NCBI RefSeq assembly: GCF_017254845.1
Contig: NZ_JAFKCU010000006.1
Span: forward strand, 124,001-188,000
Source of the DNA: Algoriphagus pacificus
Lineage (GTDB): Bacteria; Bacteroidota; Bacteroidia; Cytophagales; Cyclobacteriaceae
DNA length: 64,000 nt
Reading direction: 5' to 3'
In this document: positions 10,165-19,256 of the stretch, piece by piece
Layout: every line of letters starts with the position of its first letter
Position numbering within the stretch: position 1 is the first letter of the stretch
Translations under genes and position numbers: made by a program
Notes under the pieces: model-generated
What the model saw: only the letters and a program-made list of their open reading frames with translations
The model's database searches: none
What the model was told of the DNA's origin: nothing

Positions 10165-10270
10165 GTTTAAAACCCATCAAAACGCAATGAAATCAAGGTT
10201 TTGATTGAATAATTATATCAATCATAGATTTTTCGAATGAATGTGAACATAATATTTTCATTATATGTTG

Positions 10271-10279
10271 TACCTTCGC
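10271..10279 (+). promoter_or_regulatory. Possible -7 box of the SUF operon
   Basis: TACCTTCGC differs by one base from the Bacteroidota TANNTTTG -7 element and lies 37 bp before the sufB ATG. No good TTTG -33 element is seen at the right distance, so this is tentative. No IscR/SufR-like repressor gene is present nearby. Confidence 0.35.
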
Positions 10280-10315
10280 AGTTAAAATGTAATTAGTCTA
10301 AATAACTTAGCTAAT

Positions 10316-11761
10316 ATGAGCAAAGACAATCAGATTTTAGAAGAATTAACCTCCAAAGAGTACGAACACGGGTGGTCTGTCAATTTTGAGGCAGATGAAG
10401 CTCCAATCGGGCTCAATGAAGAAATCATTAGATGGATTTCTGCAAAAAAAGAAGAGCCAGAATGGTTACTTGAGTGGAGATTAAAAGCTTTCAAAACCTG
10501 GCAATCGATGACTGAGCCTACTTGGGCAAATGTCACCTACCCAAAAATCGATTTACAAAGCCTAAGATATTATTCAGCACCTAAGCAAAATAATAAACCA
10601 AAATCATTGGATGAGGTAGATCCTGAATTGCTTCAAATCTATGAGCGTTTGGGCATCAATCTTAATGAGCAGAAAAAGCTTCAAGGGATTGCTGTAGATG
10701 CAGTTCTGGATTCAGTTTCAGTTGCAACCACATTCAAAGGGACACTTTCCAAACTTGGAATCGTATTCTGTTCTTTCAGTGAAGCTGTAAAAGAACATCC
10801 TGAGTTGGTGAAAAAGTATCTTGGTTCGGTGGTTCCTATGACGGACAACTATTACGCAGCTTTGAACTCTGCTGTATTCTCCGATGGATCCTTCTGCTAT
10901 ATTCCAAAAGGCGTGAGATGCCCAATGGAGCTTTCTACCTACTTTAGAATCAATGCTGCCAATACAGGTCAGTTTGAAAGAACTTTGATCGTGGCTGAGG
11001 ATGAAGCGTACGTTTCTTATCTAGAAGGATGTACAGCTCCTCAAAGAGATGAAAATCAACTTCACGCTGCAGTGGTAGAAATTTATGCTGCCAAGAATGC
11101 TGAAGTAAAATATTCAACTGTTCAAAACTGGTTCCCTGGTGATAAGAACGGTAAAGGTGGTATCTACAACTTCGTAACTAAAAGAGGAATCTGTGCTGGG
11201 GATCATTCCAAGATATCTTGGACTCAAGTAGAAACCGGATCTGCAGTGACCTGGAAATATCCTTCTTGTATCCTTAAAGGAGATCACTCTATTGGAGAGT
11301 TTTATTCTGTAGCTGTGACCAATAACTATCAGCAAGCAGATACCGGAACGAAAATGATTCACATTGGTAAAAACACCAAATCCAGAATTGTATCTAAAGG
11401 TATCTCAGCTGGAAAGTCGCAAAATTCCTACAGAGGACAAGTTCAGGTAATGAAGCGTGCAGATAATGCAAGAAACTTCTCCCAGTGCGATTCACTTTTG
11501 ATGGGTGATCGTTGTGGTGCACATACCTTCCCTTACATTGATATCAACAATTCTTCTGCTAAAGTTGAGCATGAAGCAACTACCTCTAAAATTGGAGAAG
11601 ATCAGTTGTTCTATTGTAATCAGCGAGGCATTTCCACTGAAGATGCCGTTGCTTTGATTGTAAACGGCTATGCCAAGGAAGTTTTAAACCAACTTCCAAT
11701 GGAATTTGCTGTAGAAGCACAGAAGTTATTGGCACTTACTCTGGAAGGATCTGTTGGGTAA
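10316..11761 (+). CDS. sufB: Fe-S cluster assembly scaffold protein SufB
   Basis: Core subunit of the SufBC2D scaffold on which [4Fe-4S] clusters are built before transfer to apoproteins. At 481 residues it has the normal SufB length and shows family signatures: [25 protein letters not shown] with a conserved cysteine, the beta-helix core with [10 protein letters not shown], and QCDSLLMGD near the C terminus. It is the first gene of a seven-gene unit, sufBCDSE-sufT-brx, all on plus with short or negative gaps, so the whole assembly route is probably made from one transcript. No scaffold protein SufU or SufA gene is included. Confidence 0.97.
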   Translation: MSKDNQILEELTSKEYEHGWSVNFEADEAPIGLNEEIIRWISAKKEEPEWLLEWRLKAFKTWQSMTEPTWANVTYPKIDLQSLRYYSAPKQNNKPKSLDEVDPELLQIYERLGINLNEQKKLQGIAVDAVLDSVSVATTFKGTLSKLGIVFCSFSEAVKEHPELVKKYLGSVVPMTDNYYAALNSAVFSDGSFCYIPKGVRCPMELSTYFRINAANTGQFERTLIVAEDEAYVSYLEGCTAPQRDENQLHAAVVEIYAAKNAEVKYSTVQNWFPGDKNGKGGIYNFVTKRGICAGDHSKISWTQVETGSAVTWKYPSCILKGDHSIGEFYSVAVTNNYQQADTGTKMIHIGKNTKSRIVSKGISAGKSQNSYRGQVQVMKRADNARNFSQCDSLLMGDRCGAHTFPYIDINNSSAKVEHEATTSKIGEDQLFYCNQRGISTEDAVALIVNGYAKEVLNQLPMEFAVEAQKLLALTLEGSVG

Positions 11762-11806
11762 TCCCAATTGAAAAATTGGAAAATTAAAAATTGAAAAATT
11801 AGTATC

Positions 11807-12571
11807 ATGCTAACAATAAAAAATCTACACGCTTCAATTGAAGGAACACCGATTCTTAGAGGAATCAATTTGGAAGTCAAAGCCGGTGAGGTTCATGCTA
11901 TCATGGGACCAAATGGTTCTGGTAAATCCACATTAGCTTCAGTATTGGCTGGAAGAGAAGAATATGAAGTTACTGAAGGTGAAGTAACTTTCAAAGGAAA
12001 AGATCTTTTGGATTTGGCACCTGAAGATAGAGCAAGAGAAGGTGTTTTCTTGGCATTTCAGTACCCTGTAGAAATCCCTGGAGTTAGTTCTACCAATTTC
12101 CTAAGAACTGCAATAAATCAAGTGAGAGAGTATCGTGGATTGGAAGCTTTGGATGCTGTGAAATTCCTAACGATGATGAAAGAGAAGATGAAATTGGTTG
12201 AAATAGATCAAAAACTTCTCAGCAGATCTCTAAATGAAGGTTTTTCCGGAGGAGAAAAGAAAAGAAATGAGATTTTCCAAATGGCAATGCTTGAGCCTAC
12301 GCTATCCATCCTTGACGAAACCGATTCAGGTTTGGATATCGATGCTTTGAGAATTGTATCCAATGGAGTAAATCAGTTGAAATCTAAAGACAATGCAACG
12401 ATTGTAGTTACCCACTACCAGAGATTGTTGGATTACATTGTTCCTGATTATGTCCATGTCCTTTACAAAGGAAGAATCGTAAAATCCGGTACAAAAGAAC
12501 TGGCTTTGGAGCTAGAAGAAAAAGGATACGACTGGATAAAAGAAGCCATCGATTCAGAGGCAACTGTCTGA
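11807..12571 (+). CDS. sufC: Fe-S cluster assembly ATPase SufC
   Basis: A 254-residue ABC-type ATPase that binds SufB and SufD and drives the conformational change needed for cluster building. Visible motifs are Walker A GPNGSGKST (residues 32-40), the Q-loop AFQYPVEIPG, the SufC-type signature FSGGEKKRNE and Walker B LSILDETDSGLD. The unusual E-x-D-S-G-L-D context is characteristic of SufC. It has no membrane segments, so it is a soluble, non-transport ABC protein. It starts 45 bp after sufB; the gap is an imperfect A/T-rich repeat of AATTGAAAAATT units. Confidence 0.97.
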   Translation: MLTIKNLHASIEGTPILRGINLEVKAGEVHAIMGPNGSGKSTLASVLAGREEYEVTEGEVTFKGKDLLDLAPEDRAREGVFLAFQYPVEIPGVSSTNFLRTAINQVREYRGLEALDAVKFLTMMKEKMKLVEIDQKLLSRSLNEGFSGGEKKRNEIFQMAMLEPTLSILDETDSGLDIDALRIVSNGVNQLKSKDNATIVVTHYQRLLDYIVPDYVHVLYKGRIVKSGTKELALELEEKGYDWIKEAIDSEATV

Positions 12572-12593
12572 TTTTCGCATCAACCCCAAAAAC

Positions 12594-13862
12594 ATGAGTA
12601 CGCTGACTAAGCAAAATCTATTTGAAGGTTTTCTGGAGACTTCTTTTGCTGGATTTGAATCCGCAAGAGAGGAAGGAAAGACAAGTTTCCTGAACCAAGG
12701 TTTACCGACCCTCAAATCAGAAGAATATAAATTCACAGCCATCACAAAGAAATTAGAGCAATCACTCCAAAATGTGGGTGCCGCTAAATCCTTTGAGGTA
12801 AGTGAAGCTGAGGTAAAAGCTGCAATTCCTGCAGGTTATGAAGGTGCCGTATTGGTATTTACCAACGGATTCCTACAAAAAGAAAGATGCCTCAAAGTGG
12901 GTTCTTTGGAATTTTCTCCACTTTCTGAAAAAACAGAAACTCCTATAGGAAGTATTGCCAAAGCAGCCAAAGACCCTTTTGCTGCATTGAACCAAGCATC
13001 TTTTCAGGATGGGATATTTATTCAGATTCCAAAGAAAGCTGTCATTGATGAGCCTATTCTGTTGTTGTCTTTTAATAAGGCAAATGAAGGACAGGTAATT
13101 CAACCTAGAACTTGGATTGAAGTAGGTGACTTTTCAGAGGTTACGTTTATCACTTTGAATGTCAATTTGAGTGAAGCTCCTTTCTTTGTCAATAAAGTGG
13201 TTGAAATCAAAGGAGGACTAAATTCCCAAATTAGATATTATCGAATCCAAAATGATGGCAAATTTGCCATTGAAGTTAGTAACATAGAAACAAACCTTTT
13301 GAAGGATTCTAGATTTACTTCTGTGAATATTTCACTATCTGGTGAAATGGTTCGGAATAACCTAAGCTTGAATCTTTTAGGAAGCAATTCTGAAGGAAAC
13401 ATGTATGGGATTTATTTGTTGAATGGAAAATCACATGTGGACAATCACACCAATGTGGATCACACCATTCCTCATGCAGAATCCAACGAATTGTATAAAG
13501 GGATTTTGGCAGATCAGTCTAGAGGGGTTTTCAATGGAAAAATCTTTGTAAGACAGGATGCTCAAAAAACTAATGCCTTTCAGCAAAACAACAACATCCT
13601 CCTTTCCGAAAATGCTATTGTCAATACCAAACCACAGTTGGAAATCTGGGCAGATGATGTAAAATGCTCCCACGGGTGTACAACTGGCCAGTTGGATGAA
13701 GAAGCTTTATTTTATCTTCAGGCTAGAGGAATAGACAAAACCCAGGCAAAAGGTTTACTTCTTTTTGCTTTTGCAGGAGAGGTATTAGAGCATATCAAGA
13801 ATGACAGCTTCCGTGAGTACTGTACACAACTTGTACAGGAAAGATTGGGAAGCAAATTCTAA
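12594..13862 (+). CDS. sufD: Fe-S cluster assembly protein SufD
   Basis: The SufB paralog that forms the SufB-SufD heterodimer of the SufBC2D scaffold and supports iron delivery. It is 422 residues. The N-terminal helical half (to about residue 130) precedes the right-handed beta-helix that contains GIYLLNGKSHVDNHTNVDH and HGCTTGQLDEEALFYLQ. The conserved His in the C-terminal CSHGCT segment matches the SufD residue thought to act with SufB in cluster formation. It is 22 bp downstream of sufC and 6 bp upstream of sufS. Confidence 0.95.
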   Translation: MSTLTKQNLFEGFLETSFAGFESAREEGKTSFLNQGLPTLKSEEYKFTAITKKLEQSLQNVGAAKSFEVSEAEVKAAIPAGYEGAVLVFTNGFLQKERCLKVGSLEFSPLSEKTETPIGSIAKAAKDPFAALNQASFQDGIFIQIPKKAVIDEPILLLSFNKANEGQVIQPRTWIEVGDFSEVTFITLNVNLSEAPFFVNKVVEIKGGLNSQIRYYRIQNDGKFAIEVSNIETNLLKDSRFTSVNISLSGEMVRNNLSLNLLGSNSEGNMYGIYLLNGKSHVDNHTNVDHTIPHAESNELYKGILADQSRGVFNGKIFVRQDAQKTNAFQQNNNILLSENAIVNTKPQLEIWADDVKCSHGCTTGQLDEEALFYLQARGIDKTQAKGLLLFAFAGEVLEHIKNDSFREYCTQLVQERLGSKF

Positions 13863-13868
13863 ATCCCA

Positions 13869-15092
13869 ATGAGTTTCCCAATAGATCAAATCAGAAAAGA
13901 GTTTCCTATTCTTCATCAAGAAGTCCATGGGAAGCCTCTGATTTATTTTGATAATGCTGCCACAACTCAGAAACCAAAGTCGGTAATTGAAGCTTTGGAA
14001 GGTTATTATTTGCATGATAATGCGAATATTCACAGAGGGGCACATGCATTGGCAGACAGATCGACTCGATATTATGAAGAGACACGAGTTGCTGTTCAGG
14101 AATTCATTCGGGCAAAGGAGCCTGAAGAAATCATCTTTACCAAAGGGACAACTGAGAGCATCAACTTGGTAGCTTATACTTTTGGAAGGAAATTCATTCA
14201 GGCCGGAGATGAAATTATCATTTCTACCTTAGAGCATCATTCCAATATTGTTCCTTGGCAAATGCTTTGCGAGGAAAAAGGTGCCAACTTAAAGGTCATT
14301 CCTATCAATGAAGCTGGAGAAATTCTTTTCGAAGAGTTTGAAAAGCTTCTCAGTCCTAAAACCAAGTTGGTCAGCATCGTTCATGCTTCCAACGCTTTGG
14401 GCACCATCAATCCCGTAAAAGAAATCATTGCTGCAGCGCATCAAGTTGGGGCAAAAGTTCTTTTGGATGGAGCACAGTCGAGCAGCCATTTGGAGATTGA
14501 TGTGCAGGATTTAGACTGTGATTTCTTCGCTTTTTCTGCGCACAAACTTTATGGTCCAACTGGATTGGGAGTTTTGTATGGCAAGAGAGAAGTCCTCGAA
14601 GCTATGCCCCCTTTTCAAGGAGGTGGCGAAATGATCAAGGAAGTAAGTTTTGAAAAGACTACTTACAATGAAATCCCATTTAAGTTTGAAGCAGGTACTC
14701 CAAACATCGGAGATGTAATTGCTTTCAAACATGCCTTGGAATTTATTGGCAGTTATGGCAAAAAAGCCATCAAAGCTCATGAGGATGAATTATTGGCTTA
14801 TGCCAATGAATTATTACTTCCTGTAAAAGGATTTAACCCCGTTGGTACAGCAGAAAAGAAAGTCAGCGTTTTGTCTTTTAATATCAATGGAATGCATCCG
14901 TTTGATGTGGGAGTGATGCTAGATGCCAAAGGGATCGCAGTAAGGACGGGACATCACTGTACCCAACCCTTGATGAAAAGACTGGGACTTGAGGGAACTG
15001 TTAGAGCCTCATTTGCTGTTTACAATTCCAAATCAGAAATAGAAAAATTGGCTGAAGGCGTGACGCAATTAGCCAGAATAAAAAATAAATGA
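13869..15092 (+). CDS. sufS: Cysteine desulfurase SufS
   Basis: A PLP enzyme that removes sulfur from cysteine, leaving a persulfide that is passed through SufE to SufB. It is 407 residues. The PLP lysine lies in FSAHKLYGPTGLG, the cofactor-ring His in TLEHHSNIVPW, and the persulfide Cys in RTGHHCTQPLM, whose short loop is typical of group II (SufS) rather than group I (IscS) desulfurases. The stop overlaps the sufE start (ATGA), suggesting translational coupling of the two partners. Confidence 0.97.
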   Translation: MSFPIDQIRKEFPILHQEVHGKPLIYFDNAATTQKPKSVIEALEGYYLHDNANIHRGAHALADRSTRYYEETRVAVQEFIRAKEPEEIIFTKGTTESINLVAYTFGRKFIQAGDEIIISTLEHHSNIVPWQMLCEEKGANLKVIPINEAGEILFEEFEKLLSPKTKLVSIVHASNALGTINPVKEIIAAAHQVGAKVLLDGAQSSSHLEIDVQDLDCDFFAFSAHKLYGPTGLGVLYGKREVLEAMPPFQGGGEMIKEVSFEKTTYNEIPFKFEAGTPNIGDVIAFKHALEFIGSYGKKAIKAHEDELLAYANELLLPVKGFNPVGTAEKKVSVLSFNINGMHPFDVGVMLDAKGIAVRTGHHCTQPLMKRLGLEGTVRASFAVYNSKSEIEKLAEGVTQLARIKNK

Positions 15093-15520
15093 GTAGCATT
15101 CAAGAAGTTCAGAACGAAATCATCAGCGAATTTGAAATCCTAGGGGATGATAAAGAAAGCACCATTTTCTATATCATGGAATTGGGAAATGGACTGGAAA
15201 AATTTCCTGAAGAAGAACAGATTGAAGCAAATATTATCAAAGGATGTCAATCCAAAGTTTGGTTGATCGCCGATGAAAAAGATGGAAAAGTCCATTATCA
15301 AGCCGATTCCAATACGGATATCACCAAAGGTCTCATATCTTTGCTGATCCGAGTATTAAATGACAGAACTCCTCAGGAAATCATTTCTGCAGAACTTGAT
15401 TTTATTCATAAAATCGGAATGGGAGGAATAATCGGTAGTCAAAGATCCAATGGATTGGCGGCTATGATCAAGCAAATGAAATTATATGCCTTGGCATTTC
15501 AAGCCAAGCAAAACGCCTGA
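15089..15520 (+). CDS. sufE: Sulfur acceptor protein SufE
   Basis: Accepts the persulfide sulfur from SufS and carries it to SufB. It is 143 residues, as usual. The acceptor Cys is in NIIKGCQSKVWL, and the C-terminal GLISLLIRVLNDRTP and GLAAMIKQMK segments complete the SufE fold. Its start overlaps the sufS stop by 4 bp and the next gene begins 2 bp after its stop, so it lies in the tightest part of the operon. Confidence 0.96.
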   Translation: MSSIQEVQNEIISEFEILGDDKESTIFYIMELGNGLEKFPEEEQIEANIIKGCQSKVWLIADEKDGKVHYQADSNTDITKGLISLLIRVLNDRTPQEIISAELDFIHKIGMGGIIGSQRSNGLAAMIKQMKLYALAFQAKQNA

Positions 15521-15522
15521 GA

Positions 15523-15861
15523 ATGGAAACTGAAAACAACACCACTGTGGGACAAATTACAGATTTAAAGGAAAAAGTAGTCACTGCTATCAAGCAGGTT
15601 TATGATCCTGAAATACCTGTAGATGTTTACGAATTGGGACTGATTTACGAAATCACAGTTTATCCAGTCAATAATGTCTTTGTTCTTATGACTTTGACAT
15701 CTCCTAATTGTCCTTCAGCAGAATTCATTCCGTCAGAAGTGAAAGATAAGATTCAGCAAATTCAAGGCATCAGCAATGTAGAGGTAGAAGTAACATTTGA
15801 CCCACCCTACTCTCAGGACATGATGTCTGAGGCAGCTAAATTAGAATTAGGATTTCTTTAA
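15523..15861 (+). CDS. sufT: SufT-like DUF59/MIP18-family protein
   Basis: A 112-residue DUF59 (MIP18) domain protein with the family signature DPEIPVDVYELGLIYE and the conserved cysteine in TSPNCPSAEFIP. Stand-alone proteins of this kind in suf operons help Fe-S cluster maturation or carriage to targets; the eukaryotic relative is CIA2. Its place between sufE and the bacilliredoxin supports this role. A PaaD-like role is unlikely because no phenylacetate genes are near. It follows sufE by 2 bp. Confidence 0.85.
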   Translation: METENNTTVGQITDLKEKVVTAIKQVYDPEIPVDVYELGLIYEITVYPVNNVFVLMTLTSPNCPSAEFIPSEVKDKIQQIQGISNVEVEVTFDPPYSQDMMSEAAKLELGFL

Positions 15862-15887
15862 ACAGTAATATATAAATAGTAATAAAT

Positions 15888-16310
15888 ATGTATCCAGAAG
15901 AATTAATTGCTCCCATGAGGGCAGAGCTTTCTAATGAAGGATTTGAAGAGTTCAGAACAGCTGAAGTTGTAGCTGAAAAACTTGGTCCAGATCAAAAAGG
16001 AACCACATTTGTGGTAGTGAATTCTGTTTGCGGATGTGCTGCAGGAGCTGCAAGACCAGGAGTAAAATACGCTTTGGACCATGCTAAAGTTAAGCCAGAT
16101 GTTCTGGGAACCGTATTTGCAGGAAATGACAAAGAGGCTGTAGCTAAATTCAGAGAACTGGTTCTTCCTTATCCTCCATCTTCTCCAGCAATGGCATTGT
16201 TCAAAGATGGTGAATTGGTACATTTCATCGAGCGTCACCACATCGAAGGTAGAAATGCGAAGATGATCGGGGATCATTTGGTAGAAGTATTCGAGCACTT
16301 TTGTGCTTAA
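15888..16310 (+). CDS. Bacilliredoxin, BrxA/BrxB family
   Basis: 140 residues with the family's CGC active site in VNSVCGCAAGAARPG and the conserved YPPSSPAMALFKDG loop. In Bacillus, BrxA/BrxB (YphP/YqiW) remove bacillithiol from oxidised proteins. Members in Bacteroidota sit at the end of suf operons, where a thiol-disulfide role protecting the sulfur-relay cysteines is plausible; that is inference. It is 26 bp after sufT and followed at once by a terminator, so it closes the operon. Whether this organism makes bacillithiol cannot be seen here. Confidence 0.88.
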   Translation: MYPEELIAPMRAELSNEGFEEFRTAEVVAEKLGPDQKGTTFVVVNSVCGCAAGAARPGVKYALDHAKVKPDVLGTVFAGNDKEAVAKFRELVLPYPPSSPAMALFKDGELVHFIERHHIEGRNAKMIGDHLVEVFEHFCA

Positions 16311-16316
16311 AAAGAA

Positions 16317-16337
16317 AAGCCCTCAGGGGCTTTTTTT
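16317..16337 (+). terminator. Intrinsic terminator of the SUF operon
   Basis: A 6-bp stem, AAGCCC/GGGCTT, with a TCAG loop is followed by a T-run, starting 6 bp after the bacilliredoxin stop. Confidence 0.88.
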
Positions 16338-16553
16338 ATTCCTTTAAAATAAGTTTAGCTGATTAATTATCGTTAAAGCCAGTTTTTTATTAGAATTGTA
16401 CCAAAACCTTTCTTCAGCAAAGACTGTTTATCAATTAATCGAAGAATTATAACTCCCTTCATACAATTATCATCCAAAAAACAAGCTGCTTTTATTAACT
16501 TAAGCCCGAAATTCTAAGTTTTTTCTTAAGAGCAATCCAAACAAACCTGTTAT

Positions 16554-17840
16554 ATGTCTGAATCCGCTAAGTTGTCCTTCAAGGGACAAGAGTATGAATT
16601 CCCGGTAATTACCGGCACAGAAAACGAATCTGCAATTGATATTGCAAAGCTCCGCGGAGCATCCGGTTTAATCACCCTTGATCCGGGATTTAAAAACACT
16701 GGTTCTACAACTAGTGCAATTACATTTTTAGATGGAGAAGAAGGTATTCTTCGCTACAGAGGTTATAGAATCGAAGATCTTGCTGAAAAATCTTCATTTC
16801 TTGAAGTTGCCTATTTATTGATCTATGGTGAATTGCCAAGCCAAAAAGAGTATGAAAATTTCTCTAAAGAAATCACGCATCATACCTTGGTTCATGAGGA
16901 TATCAAAAAGATCCTAGAAGGTTTCCCTTCCAATGCGCACCCAATGGGCGTGCTTTCTTCATTGATCTGTTCACTTACTGCATTTTATCCTGATTCCTTA
17001 AATCCTAACAGGACTGAGGAAGAAGTAAACATGAGCATCATCCGACTATTGGCTAAAATGCCAACTTTCGCAGCATGGGCTTATAAAAATGAAGTAGGTC
17101 ATCCAGTTAATTACCCTGACAATTCTTTGGATTACTGCTCAAACTTCTTGAAAATGATGTTTGCGCTTCCTGCAGAGAAATATGATGTGGATCCGGTAGT
17201 AGCGGCTGCTTTGGACAAGCTTTTGATTCTTCATGCAGACCACGAGCAAAACTGCTCAACCTCTACTGTTAGAATTGTAGGTTCTTCTCAAGCGAGCATT
17301 TATGCTTCCATTTCTGCAGGTATCAATGCACTTTGGGGACCACTTCACGGAGGAGCAAATCAGTCAGTAATCGAGATGCTTGAAGCTATCAAAGCTGACG
17401 GTGGAGATGCTAAAAAATACCTGGACAAAGCAAAGGACAAAAACGATCCATTTAGATTAATGGGCTTTGGACATAGAGTTTATAAAAACTTTGACCCAAG
17501 AGCGAAAATAATTAAGAAAGCAGCTGATGATGTGTTGGACAAGTTGGGTGTGAATGACCCAGTATTAGACATCGCAAAAGAACTTGAGCATGCTGCTTTA
17601 AATGATCAGTATTTCATTGACAGAAAGCTTTATCCAAATGTAGATTTCTACTCTGGAATTATTTACAGAGCCCTAGGAATTCCTACTGACATGTTTACTG
17701 TCATGTTTGCTTTGGGTAGACTTCCAGGCTGGATCGCCCAATGGAAAGAAATGAGAGAGAATAATGAGCCAATTGGTCGTCCAAGGCAAGTTTATGTTGG
17801 AGCCAATGAGCGTGATTATGTCTCTATGAACAAGAGATAA
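16554..17840 (+). CDS. gltA: Citrate synthase
   Basis: Condenses oxaloacetate and acetyl-CoA to citrate, the entry step of the TCA cycle. It is 428 residues, the type II (hexameric, NADH-sensitive type) length. Signatures are ILHADHEQNCSTSTVR, the active-site His in WGPLHGGANQ, GFGHRVYKNFDPRA with the catalytic His, and a catalytic Asp in PNVDFYSG. The N-terminal beta-rich extension (about residues 1-45) is typical of Gram-negative forms. It has its own terminator and about 240 bp of upstream DNA, so it is monocistronic. Confidence 0.97.
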   Translation: MSESAKLSFKGQEYEFPVITGTENESAIDIAKLRGASGLITLDPGFKNTGSTTSAITFLDGEEGILRYRGYRIEDLAEKSSFLEVAYLLIYGELPSQKEYENFSKEITHHTLVHEDIKKILEGFPSNAHPMGVLSSLICSLTAFYPDSLNPNRTEEEVNMSIIRLLAKMPTFAAWAYKNEVGHPVNYPDNSLDYCSNFLKMMFALPAEKYDVDPVVAAALDKLLILHADHEQNCSTSTVRIVGSSQASIYASISAGINALWGPLHGGANQSVIEMLEAIKADGGDAKKYLDKAKDKNDPFRLMGFGHRVYKNFDPRAKIIKKAADDVLDKLGVNDPVLDIAKELEHAALNDQYFIDRKLYPNVDFYSGIIYRALGIPTDMFTVMFALGRLPGWIAQWKEMRENNEPIGRPRQVYVGANERDYVSMNKR

Positions 17841-17860
17841 TCTCACTCTTATAAATTACT

Positions 17861-17891
17861 AAAAGCCAACTGTTAAAAGTTGGCTTTTTTT
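17861..17891 (+). terminator. Intrinsic terminator after gltA
   Basis: An 11-bp perfect stem (17861-17871 with 17878-17888, 6-nt loop) runs into a T-tract. Confidence 0.9.
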
Positions 17892-17961
17892 GTTTGCATC
17901 TAGTTTAATCCGCAAAATGGTATCATATTTGGAAACTCAAAATACCAAATTGAGTTTATTT

Positions 17962-18237
17962 ATGAAACCTGAAAACTTAGACCAAGCAATAGCTTTAACA
18001 GAAAAATTTACTAGCAGACCTTCCAACGAGGAATTGCTAAAACTATATGGGCTTTACAAGCAAGCTACTGAAGGAGACAACGAAGGAGAACGTCCAGGAG
18101 GATTCGATTTTAAAGCCGCCGCTAAATACAACAGTTGGTTGTCTTACAAAGGAAAATCAAAAGCTGAAGCTGAGGCAGAATACATCAAACTGGTAGAAGA
18201 ATTAGCTAGTAAGCATCTAGAAAATACACAGGCCTGA
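17962..18237 (+). CDS. Acyl-CoA-binding protein
   Basis: A 91-residue ACBP that binds long-chain acyl-CoA esters and buffers or delivers them in the cytosol. The four-helix signature is complete: NEELLKLYGLYKQATEGDN, then the hallmark KYNSWLSYKGKSKAEAEAEYI. I start it at the ATG at 17962 (MKPENLDQ), which gives the usual length. A longer frame from 17890 would begin inside the T-run of the gltA terminator and is not credible. ACBPs are unusual in bacteria but occur in Bacteroidota and some others. Confidence 0.9.
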   Translation: MKPENLDQAIALTEKFTSRPSNEELLKLYGLYKQATEGDNEGERPGGFDFKAAAKYNSWLSYKGKSKAEAEAEYIKLVEELASKHLENTQA

Positions 18238-18251
18238 AATGGCCTTTTTTT
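18230..18251 (+). terminator. Intrinsic terminator overlapping the ACBP stop codon
   Basis: A stem AGGCC/GGCCT with a 6-nt loop that includes the TGA stop is followed by seven Ts. Confidence 0.75.
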
Positions 18252-18263
18252 ATATCTATACTT

Positions 18264-19256
18264 TTAAATTCTTGACTTCCTTGCCATGCTAGAAGCGATG
18301 ATAGAACCGGCTATAAGCTGCTGAATGTGATACAACATCACTGGCAATAAAACCAAAGCCAGCATTGCTGGATCGGGAAATATTACTTTACCCATCACGA
18401 CACCCTGAACCAGAGATTTTTTTGAGCCGCAAAAAAGAGAGGTAATTCTATCTTCTCTTGAAAACTTCAACACTCTACTTAAGATTTCTATAATTCCCCA
18501 AATCAGAAGGAACAGCAATAGCATCGTAACACTAATTTCCACCAAGGTTGTGATTTTGTATGGGGCAAATACTCCCTGAGAAAAAGACTGGGCAAAAGAA
18601 GTGTATACAATGATCATAATAACCGTTTGGTCTAGGTATTTCACTTTTCCAATCTTGCTCTTGATCAATGGAAATAGCCAACGGTGAGAAAATATCCCCA
18701 AGAATACAGGCAGAAGAACTTTCAAAGAAAGCTCTCCTAGAGTAGGCAAAAAGTCCATCTGAAGATCTGTACCATCCACTAAAAATCCCAACCAAGCAGG
18801 TGTAATAACTACTCCTAATAAACTAGAAATACTTGCATTAAAGATTGCTCCTGGAAGGTTCCCTCCTGCTATCGAGACCATGACTACTGATGCACTCACA
18901 GTAGAAGGAAGTATAGACAGATAAGTAACACCAAGCTTAAAGTCCTCATTTAAAAATGGAAAAACTGAAAAGACCAACAATACCAGACTAGGGAAAATCA
19001 GGTACGTTGATATTTGAATCAGGACATGCAGTTTCCAATTACTGAGACCCGCTTTGAGCTGGACAGGATCCAATTTTACTCCATAAAAGAAAAACACCAA
19101 TGCAATACCAACATTAATTATAGGCTTCCAAGGCACTATGGATGCATCAGATCCAAAATCAGGAATCAGATACCCCAAAAATATTGCTGCAAAGATTCCC
19201 AGCAAGAATCCATTGATCCCCACCTTGTTTAGAGTCTTTCCTAATTTTTGAATCAT
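18264..19256 (-). CDS. Bile acid:sodium symporter-family transporter, YfeH type
   Basis: A 330-residue inner-membrane protein with about ten hydrophobic helices, matching the SBF-like (PF13593) branch that includes E. coli YfeH. The diagnostic segment SLFCGSKKSLVQGVVMGKVIFP is present at about residues 275-298, and an earlier STVSASVVMVSIAGGN matches the crossover region that binds sodium in this fold. The substrate of this branch is not established; bile acids are unlikely. Its ATG overlaps the end of the TrmH-type gene upstream by 4 bp, so the two are translationally coupled. Confidence 0.85.
   Translation of the reverse strand: MIQKLGKTLNKVGINGFLLGIFAAIFLGYLIPDFGSDASIVPWKPIINVGIALVFFFYGVKLDPVQLKAGLSNWKLHVLIQISTYLIFPSLVLLVFSVFPFLNEDFKLGVTYLSILPSTVSASVVMVSIAGGNLPGAIFNASISSLLGVVITPAWLGFLVDGTDLQMDFLPTLGELSLKVLLPVFLGIFSHRWLFPLIKSKIGKVKYLDQTVIMIIVYTSFAQSFSQGVFAPYKITTLVEISVTMLLLFLLIWGIIEILSRVLKFSREDRITSLFCGSKKSLVQGVVMGKVIFPDPAMLALVLLPVMLYHIQQLIAGSIIASSMARKSRI

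Noticed and set aside
11762-11806. A regulatory element between sufB and sufC
   Set aside because: The gap is a simple imperfect A/T repeat without a stable fold or promoter match.
17890-17961. An extended acyl-CoA-binding protein
   Set aside because: The extension begins in the T-run of the gltA terminator and exceeds the family length.
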